64,000 nt of DNA, from contig JARFIW010001369.1 in assembly GCA_036346225.1 (NCBI GenBank), positions 4,096,001 to 4,160,000 of the forward strand. Direction: 5' to 3'. Source of the DNA: Platerodrilus igneus (taxonomy: Eukaryota; Arthropoda; Insecta; Coleoptera; Lycidae). This document shows positions 53,755 through 63,824 of this stretch, piece after piece (positions within the stretch are counted from its first letter, which is position 1; each line of letters begins with the position of its first letter). The notes beneath the pieces are model-generated. The model ran no database searches, was not told the DNA's origin, and saw only the letters and a list, made by a program, of their open reading frames with translations. A program made the position numbers and the translations under genes.

Positions 53755-54016
53755 TTGTTACGTTTATTTTCGACGATAGATTAAAATACGTCCGTTTTTG
53801 TAGTAATTCGTTTTTCATTCACGTAAGCTTCTGTTTCTATTCAAAACCTCATCCTGTATTTTTACCTCGTTACAATAGTACGCGCAATCATAACATTTCT
53901 TTCAAATTATTCTAAAACGAAAATTTATTCGATAAATCAAATAGTCAATACCTTGTTTTAGATATCCGTTAATTTGTTAAATATTCCGATACCGTATAAT
54001 TGCTTTCTCTTTGTTG
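53755..54016. repeat. Direct repeat, left copy (260 bp)
   Basis: TTGTTACGTTTATTTTCGAC... to ...CGTATAATTGCTTTCT. It aligns with 55676-55935 throughout with scattered substitutions and small indels. It starts about 100 bp outside the MULE. Confidence 0.85.
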
Positions 54017-55675
54017 TTCCTCATATGAGGATCGGTTTTCTTTATTGTGTGGATTCGATCTTTTTGAATTTTGATTTTGTTCTATTCCGTGATTCTAAAT
54101 ATCCTTGGTTAGCTCATGTCTGATTATTAGACTTGTGTTTTCGCTAATAATCCTAGTCCATTGAAAAGCTGGCGCCCAAGATTTTTCTTTTTTTCTTCCT
54201 TCCCTCTCGGTACATTTTGTTCTCTCCGTCAAGTCTAGAGTTGGTTTCTTTCTACAGCGGTCCCACACATACACACACTTTATACACATCCAATACATAC
54301 TCACACACTTCATGCACACACACACACACACACACATACACCCACACACTTCATAAACACACACTTCTACTTGGTACTCCTTTCTTTCGTTTTGTCCTTG
54401 TACTCTTTGAACCTGTGTGGGTCCGGTAATAGAATAGTCCCATGGTGCGACCTGCCTTTCGCAAGAGGCGACTACAGCGGTCCAACACATACACACACGC
54501 ACACTTTATACACGCACATTACATCAACACACATTCCATAAACACACAGTTCTACTTTTTTCTTTCTTTCTCCTTGTACTTCCTGAACCCGTGTGGGTTC
54601 GGGAATAGAATAGCCCCATGGTACGACCTGCCTGTCGTAAGAGGCATTACAGCGGTCCAACACACACACGCACACTTTATACTTGCACAACACATACACA
54701 CACATTTTTTACACACCCACACACACACCCACACTGTATACACGAACAACACCTACACACACACTTTGTACACCCCCCTCCCACACACATATACACACGC
54801 ACGCACACGCACACACCTACTCATACATAACTACACTGGAAATCTGTTTTACTTTCTTTTGTATAATTCTTAGTTTTTTTTTTGTTTTGTACTTGGTCCT
54901 TGGTGTTATTCTTTTTGGTTTTTTCTTTTTTGTTCTCGTTCCACATTCCTCTCCTTTTTTCTGTTGCTGGTCTTCTTTGCTGTCGGTCTCTAGTCCGATT
55001 GTGTTTTGTCCATGCGCTCCTGTGGTAGGTGCTTTCTAGTCCGTTTTCCTTTCTTCGGAAATCATACCTTAGTCGACTTTAGAACTAGTTAGCATTTCTT
55101 TTCTTTGGTTCTTCGGTTTTGATTACCACAGTTAGTAGTACATCGTTTCCTTTTACCAGCGCTCTCCCTCTCTTCCTCTCGTTCTCCCTTGTTGTCCTTA
55201 TATTTACTTGAGGATGACCTTTGGGTCTTGTTTTGGTTGGCACTGTTGGTTTTCTTCCTCGTTTCTTTTCTTCTCTTGAGGTTGATAACCTTACTGATTC
55301 TTCTGAAAAACATCCGTCCTTTGACGACTCCACAGTGCTGAGGCCGTTCCACCTTAGTCCTCCTTGATTCCTTATTACCGGTCTTCCTTTCTTTTACTCC
55401 TTTTTTTCTCACTTCTATTATTGGATCTTCAAGCCGGATTTTGTTTGGTGTCTGTTTTTGTGTTCTTTTCTATCCGGAATTTGCTGTGGTCGGTCTTGTT
55501 GTTATTTTGGAGGTTTCTTTTTTCTTTTTCTGTGTTTTTGTTGTTTTCGTAGCGAATGTTCTTTTAGTTTGAAGCGAATTTTTTTTTTTGTTTTGGTTGG
55601 TTTTTTTGGTCCTGCCCATTCCCGGATTTTGGCTTTCTTACCCTGACTTGTTAATTTTGCTGGTAGGAGGGGAAT
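54017..55675. other. Interior between the 260-bp direct repeats
   Basis: A CA-rich tandem array (54250-54830), then a C/T-rich segment (54840-55670). The plus strand carries transcript-like GC-richer DNA with no convincing protein. The minus strand is very Lys/Arg/Glu-rich simply because the DNA is pyrimidine-rich on plus. With the flanking repeats it could be a small LTR-type (TRIM-like) element or a duplicated fragment. Confidence 0.5.
54250..54830. repeat. Tandem repeat with embedded CA microsatellites
   Basis: About 2.5 units of 175-220 bp beginning CTACAGCGGTCC (54253, 54471, 54647). Each consists of an ACACACA-rich tract, TTCTACTT...TTGTACTCTTTGAAC, and GTGTGGGTTCGGGAATAGAA followed by CCCATGGTACGACCTGCCTG and TCGTAAGAGGC. 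The unit mixes a microsatellite with a conserved 60-bp block. Confidence 0.85.
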
Positions 55676-55935
55676 TTGTTACGTTTATTTTCGACGATAG
55701 ACTGAAATAAGTCCTTTTTTGTGGTAATTCGTTTTTCATTCACCTAGCTTCTGTTTCTATTCAAAACTTCATACTGTATTTTTACCTCGTTACAATAGTA
55801 CGCGCAATCATAACATTTCTTTCAAATCTATTCATTCTAAAACGAAAACTTATTCAATAAATTCAATACCTTGTTTTAGGTATCCGTCAATTTGTTAAAC
55901 ATTCCGATAACGTATAATTGCTTTCTTTCGTGTTT
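55676..55935. repeat. Direct repeat, right copy (260 bp)
   Basis: Second copy of the repeat at 53755-54016 in the same orientation. It has an extra ATTCATTCTA-type insertion near 55835 and a deletion of CAAATAGT relative to the left copy. Confidence 0.85.
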
Positions 55936-57100
55936 TTCATTTAAGGACTTGTCGAAATAATAGATCCTACTATTAGTTGATAACGTGTTTTCCAGTTTGC
56001 TAATCAAGCTTTAATAACGCGAGGATTGCAGTTTGAACTCGTGTAATTTGAACCAATTTTTAATTTGATTCGGCAGCTTGTGCGTTGAAATATTTTCTAC
56101 AGCGATGCACGTTCCCTTTGTTCCAAAAGTAGGATGTATCTTGCGTGTATCGCTTTTAACTGGAGGCCAAATTGGTTCTTTCTTTATGTAGGCCCAACTG
56201 TTCGTTAACGTAGACCAACTGCTTTTGTCTGTAGACCGCTGCTGCAGTTACGGTGGAAGGGCGAATGGATCTTGACTACCGTGGCGTTGCTATGCTGACT
56301 CACTTCCGACAGCTTGCAAGATAAGCATCCCGACGCAAAGAGATATGTGACTCGTTTCTTTTATGCACATCGAGGATTATTATTTATCAGCGGTTGTGAA
56401 ACCAGTTTACCATACATGTTTAAAAGCTAGTTTTGTTAGTGCTTCTGGTTATATTTCTTTAATTCTTACTACAACTTGGTCTACATTAATATTTTAATTT
56501 AACACACATGCCATTAAGAAAATCTACATTTAATACTTTAATTTAACGCAATTGCTATTGAAAAAATCTAAGCATTACTTTCTTTTCCAATGAGTTTTAT
56601 TACATGTTAGCTACCAAATGCACATTTCGTATATCCATTAAATTTGTCCTTACGATATAACTTAAATTTAATACTTTTTTTGTCCATGTGAATTAAGAAA
56701 TTTTAATTTATTTTTAATGTTGATAGAAAATTGTGGACGACGTGATTTTTTTTTTTGTTTTTTTGGTATGTAGGTGAATCCCCCACTCTCCGCGTTTGGT
56801 ATTTAGCCTGGTATTTACGTTTATTCCGGCTGCGTCTAGGTACGTAGCAGTCTTCCTAAAGTTAAAGCGAATGATTTCCCACTTGACCCTTGGTAATAAT
56901 AAAAATAAATAGTTAATTTAAATTTTGCATAGTTCATAAAGTAGATTTATTGGTATAAAAATTGTTTGCGCTGGCAAAGGTAATATAGATAAAGATAGTA
57001 AGAAAAATTATTAATTCTACGGCATGGCTACTTTAAATTATGTTTATGTATAACCACAGAATAACGATTGCCCCGCGATGCGATTATTATTCTATAGTAT
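55936..57100. other. Unassigned region
   Basis: AT-rich intergenic DNA with a somewhat GC-richer patch at 56090-56350. No coding sequence or element ends recognised. Confidence 0.4.
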
Positions 57101-57116
57101 AATTAGCACAATTTTT

Positions 57117-57590
57117 GAGCACAAACTCAGGATTTTTAGCACTGCTTGGCACACACGAGCGGAAAAAAGAAAGTTGAAGATTTTCATGATCGTCATTTCA
57201 GCTTCTGTTGAAGTTGGATTGCCCACTTTAAATCGCAAATAACTTGTACAATTTTAGAGCACAAACTCTGAATCTTTGGCGCTGCACGGCACAAATGAGC
57301 AGAAAACAGAAAATTAAAGAATTTTTAATTTTGTTGGTGGTCATTCCAGCTTCACGTGGAGTTGAACTGGCCACATTAAATCGCGAAAACTTGCTCAATT
57401 TTTTGGCACAAACACTGAGTCTTTGGCACAAATGAAGCACACACTAGCAGAAAAAGAAAGTTGAAGAATTTTCATGATGGTCATTCCAGCTTGCGTGAAG
57501 TTGGGTTACTCGCTTTAAATCGCGAATAACTTGGCAATTTTTAAGCACAAACGCTGAATCTTTGGCACTGCATGGCACAAACAAACTGTA
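57117..57590. repeat. About 140-bp tandem repeat, 3.3 copies
   Basis: Units marked by GCACAAACTCTGAATCTTTG at 57119, 57259, 57406 and 57545 (spacings 140, 147 and 139). Each continues CACTGCATGGCACAAA...GAGCAGAAAA and AGTTGAAGAATTTTCATGAT, then GGTCATTCCAGCTTCACGTG and TTTAAATCGCGAATAACTTG. Open frames on both strands here are the repeat, not genes. Confidence 0.9.
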
Positions 57591-58775
57591 AGAATCTTTT
57601 TTGAAAGTTGTATAGTGTCCATTTCAACTTCACACGTGTCACAAGTTTTAGATGCACTATACAAGTATTAATTTTTGTAGAAAACCGATTCATAGAACGT
57701 GTTGCTGGATGCGTCAATATTGTTTTGCCGCAATGCTTTACTCTAATTAGTGAATTTTAAACGAGTCTGTTCGGATACTGAAAATTTGCGCACTTTGATA
57801 AATTATGGTCTTTAGGGCTATTTAACGACATACAATGTTCGATGAATCCGATTACTTTTTATAGTTTTAGACGGTATAATTCCCGCCATTTTATAACATA
57901 TACCGACTACGCTTTAAGAGTGATGTAACCGCTTTTTAAGTCAAATTTGCAAGCAGAATTTAAATAAAATCAAACTACTCACGTGGTGGCATCTCGAAAC
58001 TTAAATCTCAGGGTTCAACAGTGATTTGTAGGTTGGGTTGCGTTACGACATGTTGAATTCGAATTTCCATCCGTCCTTCTTTCTATTGCACTCGTAGGGA
58101 ATGAAAGAAATTAAGGTACCAGGTACAAGGAACCTACATACCTAAAAAGAAAAACACACACAACATCAAGATAGTTGTTGCTTCCTCGAGGTCTCGTGAC
58201 TTAATGCCTGCTTTCGACACTCACGCACCTCCGCATTCACTCTGCGCAGACGCGACTGTCGGCAACGACGGAAGTTAACATTTTTAATTTAAAAAATACG
58301 CGGGAATTAATTTGTAAATTATAACTAAATCTAAAAATGGTACATTGCCAATTTTGGCATGTAACATACTAGACACGGTCGACTTTAGGTAGTTCTACCT
58401 CAAGATGTATAAAGTATCAAAGTAGTCTACAAAATTCAAGAGCAGCTTCGGCTGCGATACTACGCGCCATAGTACCTGTCCTTTGTTAATGTTTACATTT
58501 GCGCTATCAAGTTGTTTTTTTTTTTTGGATTATTATCAAGATGACTGCTTTGTACTTCTTGAGTGTTATAATCTTTTTGTTGTGTGACAAATACAATATT
58601 TGCTAGGCATTATACATCATCTAAATATATTCTTCAAACGAATTCCATTCGTTTAGTGCAATATTCTTACCAAACTATTTTGCGATTGCATTTTTAAATT
58701 TAAAAAAACTACGTAGAGTTACTATTTAGATATGAAGTAAATCATTATTCTGTTGCAGATACCAAAATTTGAAGT
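57591..58775. other. Unassigned region with CpG-rich patch
   Basis: Mostly AT-rich. 58180-58275 is GC- and CpG-rich (CTCACGCACCTCCGCATTC, CGCAGACGCGACTGTCGGC) and could be an unmethylated promoter-like patch, but no transcript start or gene on either side is visible. Confidence 0.35.
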
Positions 58776-58948
58776 GTAGCTATTTGCAAAAGTTATTCGA
58801 AAAAGCTGAATGAGGATCGAAAAAAGGTACTTTTCTTTTCCTTTCTAAATAATTCAGAAATCTGTAGAGAATAGGAAATATAAATTCAGTACGGAAGATA
58901 TAAATGTATGTACTAGGCACTTTCACCATTGATTGAGGTATTAGGCAC
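58776..58948 (+). pseudogene. THAP-domain remnant
   Basis: In two frames: SVAICKSYSKKLNEDRKKVL and FFSFLNNSEICRE, then KFSTEDINVCTRHFHH and a stop. The pattern C-x4-C ... FF.F ... C-x2-HF is that of a THAP zinc finger, found in P-element-type transposases and many insect proteins. An acceptor-like TGTTGCAG precedes it (58759). Frameshifts and loss of the AVPTIF end make it a remnant. Confidence 0.45.
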
Positions 58949-60058
58949 CTAAAAATCTTGAAGATTAATTAAAATGTATGAAATTGTATCTTTACATGAT
59001 TGTTAATTTGTTTTAGCAGTACAATCACTATTTTGTTTTCGTTAACCGAACAATATCTTTACGCCATTTGATAATCTAACGACGCCTATATTTGATGCTA
59101 ACATGAAGTTATATTGATATTATACATATACACATATTTATTAATTAGTAAACATTAGCCCGAAAATCAGTGTTAAATTTTACAGTAACTAAAATTTACA
59201 TAACAAAACATGTATTCTTACATCCTTGACTAACACAAATTTTTCAATTTAAAAGTTTTAAATCGAATCCTATATGGAATTTATAATAAAAGATTTAAAT
59301 TGGCAGGCAGTGTGACGTCGTTCCCGCGCGATTGCTGATTGGCTAAAAGTTTGTATACCAACTCATTACTTTATACATCTTGGTTCTGTCCTAACACACA
59401 TATCTAACAAATTTTTAATGGTTTGCTGAGACAATTCTAACGGATATCGGAATTCTTCTAATTATTTTGCTGTTTTTTTTGTTCTACACCTATTGAATGG
59501 GATGATTTTTCGAATTCGTTCGGTACTACTTGCTGAAAATCACCACATTCTGTTTCTTGAGAACCTGTAGTTTGATATTCTTTTGGGTGATATTTCTTGA
59601 TATGTATGTTTATTCCTTTTCTCCTTAATGTTTTATTACAAAATTGCATTCTGAACTATTACATAATTTTTGTTGGTTTTGTTAAATTTTTGATACGAGT
59701 TTGACTTTTAGAAAACAGATTGTCAAAAATTTCTCTTGACATTTCATATAATTTTAAATAACGAAATAGCTATTCTCCTATATCTTATGCAGCCCTGAAT
59801 TCTATCTCTTTATTCAGGTAACATGTTAAAATACTATTTTTTATTATTTTTTGATCTAGCAATATAATATTAATAGTAAAATTACAGTCGCATATAGAAA
59901 CAACAACCATACTATGACATCTTGTCCTTTATATTTCTCCTTATTTGAATAAATATTACTATCGTTTTTTTTAACCTCAATATATTTGTTTTCGTATTAA
60001 AAATTTAGTTGTCTATTCAGATTTTTTTTAGTTAGCATATTGTTTCTTTATTAAAGAA
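58949..60058. other. TFIIF beta upstream region
   Basis: Contains a GC-richer block at 59310-59345 with GTGACGTCG (CRE-like) and ATTGGCTAA (inverted CCAAT box), the only promoter-like motifs upstream of the TFIIF beta start. It also contains a short minus-strand frame at 59458-59649, listed separately. The rest is AT-rich. Confidence 0.4.
59458..59649 (-). other. Short open frame with zinc-finger-like start
   Basis: 63 codons beginning MQFCNKTLRRKGINIHIKKY then HPKEYQTTGSQE. The C...H...H spacing with KKYHPKEY resembles the end of a C2H2 or BED-type finger. Only one Cys is within the frame; TGT further upstream on minus would be out of frame. It could be a remnant of a transposon gene or a first exon sharing the promoter region with TFIIF beta. 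Not supported further. Confidence 0.3.
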
Positions 60059-60413
60059 ATGTCAACAGCGGCTAATCATATCGACAGAGATCTGGATTTA
60101 TCTAATGCTAATCGAGGAGTATGGCTTGTTAAAGTTCCAAAATATATTGCAAACAGGTGGGAAAGGGCCTCAGGCGATATCGATGTTGGGAAACTGAAAA
60201 TTTGTCGGTATTGCAGCTTATTTATAATATATACTTTATATATGCAATGCTCAATTTTTAGCTCTACTGGACAAAAGGCCGAAGTGTCGTTAACTCTATC
60301 ATCTGCAGTTCTTAATTTAACAGATCCTGGAGAGGGTAGTATACCCAAAGATCACAGATTAGATGTGTCAACTGTAACTCAACAAACATTAGGCGTATTT
60401 TCACATTTAACAC
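60059..60413 (+). CDS. TfIIFbeta: TFIIF beta subunit (GTF2F2/TfIIFbeta), 5' exons
   Basis: Exon 1, 60059-60207, starts MSTAANHIDRDLDLSNANRG and VWLVKVPKYIANRWERASGD, then DVGKLKICR. Exon 2, 60262-60413, reads STGQKAEVSLTLSSAVLNLT, IPKDHRLDVSTVTQQTLGVF and SHLT to a GTATGT donor. This is the N-terminal dimerisation half of the RNA polymerase II general factor TFIIF small subunit, which pairs with the alpha subunit (RAP74), binds Pol II and stabilises the preinitiation complex in the nucleus. The intron 60208-60261 is 54 nt, a multiple of three with no stop, so it can be read through. The C-terminal winged-helix exons are not in recognisable form here; a possible exon 3 lies at 60550. About 101 codons are present of roughly 250-275 expected. 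Confidence 0.87.
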
Positions 60414-60549
60414 GTATGTAACTTGATCAAAAATGGAATTTTTTGAATTAGATAGTTTTGTTCACAAGTTTAAATCATAATATACTCTGCACTTGGAATG
60501 GGTAAAACTACACAAGGAAAAAACATTCTCATGTTTATTTGTTTATTAG

Positions 60550-60618
60550 CAGCTGGTGTACAATCATTGAAAGTGAAATTGATAGCCAATCAAAATTTGT
60601 ACATGCCACATTTTGAAG
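60550..60618 (+). CDS. TfIIFbeta: Possible TFIIF beta exon 3
   Basis: 69 nt between TTTATTAG and a GTGCTA donor, in phase with exon 2. Joined, it reads SHLT-PAGVQSLKVKLIANQN-LYMPHFE, loosely like the conserved 'V(V)Q+LECRPIAD..YMKL+.E' block. The match is weaker than expected for such a conserved protein, so either this is a chance open stretch or this gene copy is diverging. Confidence 0.3.
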
Positions 60619-61798
60619 GTGCTACAATGATATGCTCATTATTTTTGTTTATCTTCGACTAATTCTTTTAAGTATGAGGCGTTTTTAAATATGTGCCATT
60701 TTGATACAAGAATAGTTTTTTTTAACACCTTTATTTTTACCTCTATTAAAACTTTAATGTATCGCATATTCAGTTTCTGAATTCCATTCTCGTAGAGATA
60801 TACCACATGCTTTCTTGACCACTCCATCACACCAGTTTGTTATTGTAATCATCATCGTAATGCTGCCATAATGCTTTTTGGCAGGAATGTTGCTTCTAGC
60901 AAAAAACAACATGATTCTATTAACAGAACTTTAGTATACAGCGTGCCCAAGATAAGGATGAATAACATGGTGATGCCGGAAATCGTAAAAGTTACAAAGA
61001 CGGTTAAATTACAAAAAGAGTTGTGCAATTCAGGGTCGGGGGGGCAATAATATGCTGTTGAGAAAATTCCAATTCAGGAGAAAATATCCCAAATATTGCA
61101 ATTGTTTTTATTTTTTTAAAAGATTTTTGAAAAGGTATAAAAACAAAAGGCACTTTGTAATTGCCACTATTTTAGATGTACAAGACAGTGTTTACAAATT
61201 TTCTATAGAACGTTTTGTTTCGAAGAAATCATCATCAACTTTACTTTTTTATAAGGCCGCTTAAAGATATTTTCTACTACAAATTTAATGATGTATGGCA
61301 TGGTATTGCTGTCATGTGTTTTTATTTAAAAAAATGCTTATTAATAAATTTCTAAGGTTTAGGTGTTATTTTAGTAATTTAATTATTTTAATGTAACCGA
61401 TCATGTTTTGAAGCAAATTGGAATAATTAAAAAACAGTCCCAAAATAAATTTTCAAACAGATTATCCCTATTTTCCATTCAGTAGTATGCTCGTCTCACT
61501 GTAGAATCTGCCACACGACTTCACATTTTAGGAAGTAATTTTATTAAATAGTAGGCGTTGAAACAAAATAAATTTTATTGACATATTGCCTAATTTTATT
61601 TTAAAATGGTAAACGTGTAAAGTCTCAAAATTTCAAATGCATAACTATATAAAAACATGTCTCTTCAAACACTAACAAGTAAAAACAGTTTCAATTATAA
61701 CTAATAAATGATTCCATATAAAAAACTTTTAGCACAACCAATTACTATAAATGATGTAAACATAATTTTATAATTAATAACAGTAATATCGTAACATC
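60619..61798. other. TFIIF beta intron or 3' flank with repeats
   Basis: A transposon-end-like TATACAGCGTGCCCAAGATAAGG at 60938 begins a segment with a short basic open frame (61052-61264) of no recognisable family. The rest is AT-rich. The stretch 61620-61798 is the 3' flank of the antisense pyruvate carboxylase pseudogene. Confidence 0.35.
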
Positions 61799-62995
61799 TT
61801 ATTCCAGAGAAATTAATAAATCTTCTGCCTCTAATTTCATGCTAAGAGCAATATGAATTGTTTTAATCACACCAGCAACAGGACTCTGTACCACAGTCTC
61901 TATTTTCATTGCAGAAAGAATAACCAACGGTGTACCCTTTTCTACTTTATCACCAGCCTTAATACGAATATCTATAACAGTGCCTGGCATGGGTGCACCT
62001 ACTTGTTTGCTATTGTTTTATTAGCTTTTGGATGCACGTGAATTTCTTTGCTAACTTCTTTATCTTTGATAAAGACATCTTAGGGTACCATTAAGTTCAA
62101 AAAACATTTCACGTTCTCCATTTTCAGTTAAATTTTCAGCCATTGCCAAAGTCTTAATTCCCAAAGTTTTCCTTTTTCGATGGTAACTTCAAACTCTTCT
62201 CCAATTTTGGTTTCAACTACAAATATTCTCGTATCTAGTTTATCCACAGGCCCATACCCTTTTCTAAAGGTTAGATATTCTTTAGTCATTTGTGGATATA
62301 AAGCAGCAGATATAACATCTTTATCATTAACCGTTGGAAATGAAGCCTGTAGGAATTTTTCTAAAGTGCCAAAGTCTAATGGAGCTAAACTGGCCCCTTG
62401 CTTCTATACGAGGCATGTCTCGTAGAACTATCGTACGGAATGGTTCAGGAAAACCACCATATGGCTGTCCAATATGTACCTGTAAATATTCAATTACAGA
62501 TTTAAGTAAGGATAACTCTTCTGCCTTGTTCTGCACCATCTTGTGCTGATAATTTATTTTGAACCATAAATTAATCCAAGTTCCCAACAACTTTTGATGA
62601 AGGCGTAACTTTAATTATGTCTCCAAGAAGCGTATTAGCCTCTGCATATGTCTTTTTGACATCTTCAAAAAATTCACCCAAACCTAGTGAATATGCTTGG
62701 AACTGCAAGTTAGTGTATTGTCCACCAGGAATTTCATTTTGGTAAACATCGGCATTACCTGATTTCATTGTAGTGGTACATTCAAATGGCACATATAAAG
62801 TTCGAGTTTGCTCCCAATAAACAGAATAAGCTGAAATATTTTATGGTTCTAATCCAGTATCTAATGGTGTTCCTTGTAAGCTAGCTACAATAGCACCCAT
62901 ACTTGGTTGGCTGGTAAGACCCGACATAGCATCAACAGCTACATTGACAACATCGGCACCAGCTTCTGCACAAGCTAGCATATTATTTGTGTTGC
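61799..62995 (-). pseudogene. PC: Pyruvate carboxylase C-terminal half, intronless pseudogene
   Basis: Minus strand, in order: [20 protein letters not shown] and [12 protein letters not shown] (carboxyltransferase domain), [109 protein letters not shown], and the biotin carrier domain MPGTVIDIRIKAGDKVEKGT with LSAMKIE (the biotin lysine kept; AMKME changed to AMKIE). It ends LEAEDLLISLE and TAA at 61799. Broken by premature stops near 62846 and 62575 and by single-base shifts near 62545, 62395, 62165, 62085 and 62005. No introns in 1.2 kb and truncation at 62995 fit a retrocopy. Parent enzyme: mitochondrial, pyruvate to oxaloacetate. Confidence 0.88.
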
Positions 62996-63824
62996 GTTTT
63001 TGAATTGTCTTAAGTTTTCTTTTGTAGCAAGTATTTTTATGGTTATTATTCTGCATTTTTAATTAATTTTGCTTATGGTGGAAGGACGTTGTTTTACATG
63101 TGAAGAAAAATTTGATATGCTGTGCTGCTACATTTTATGTCAAAGAAATTGTGTAGAAATCGGACACATGTATTTCAACAAATACTCTGAAAGAAAACAA
63201 CCTAGCAAGCAGTGGCGGCTACTCTATAAGTGCTGCAGAGTTGCAGTACCACCAAGAACCAGCAACGAACAAACACATTCAATAGTATAAAAGAGATCGA
63301 TAACCAGCCACTAAAAGTATTATGAATTCCTAAGTTGGATGTCTATAACAGTCGGTCAATAATACAGTAAACATACAACTCTAAACGACAAGGAAAATAC
63401 ATAAAATCACTGTCTAACTACATTGTTCTGCAGATCTTATTTGCAAGTTCGGATATGTGTCTGAACATTTAGCGCAAATACGAGCATAGTAAGAAACGGC
63501 GTCGTTAAGCCATGCTCGAGCTGCATAAATTGCAGCGTCATTTGTCGATTGCTATTTGAATCGTTCAAGTTTTGTGTGCTTTCCGGTTCTTGTATTCAAC
63601 GCGTCATGCATTTCATCTTTCGTTATCTTTATAAATTTCATATCCGCTATTTTAATATCATATTAACCCATTACCAGTTATTCACAGATTAAAAACTGAA
63701 TAAACATTTGCGTTTGAAATTTTAGGTAGTAAGTTTGCATATTGGTTTAATTACAATTAGGTTCACCAACAATTAACTTTTACACTGTTCCCTAAGGACG
63801 TTTGCTACATTAATCGTTTCAAAA
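62996..63824. other. Unassigned region after the pseudogene
   Basis: AT-rich DNA. The open frame at 63069-63290 starts MLMVEGRCFTCEEKFDMLCC but shows no recognisable domain beyond scattered cysteines. Nothing else supported. Confidence 0.35.

Noticed and set aside
54095..55552. Several open frames on both strands (Cys/Val-rich, Thr/His-rich, Lys/Arg-rich)
   Set aside because: Products of CA microsatellites and strand-biased C/T-rich DNA; no domain, and composition follows the repeat.
57228..57440. Mirror open frames on both strands of about 63-70 codons
   Set aside because: They coincide with the 140-bp tandem repeat.
60076..60348. 90-codon minus-strand frame opposite TFIIF beta
   Set aside because: Shadow of the conserved plus-strand exons; no similarity of its own.
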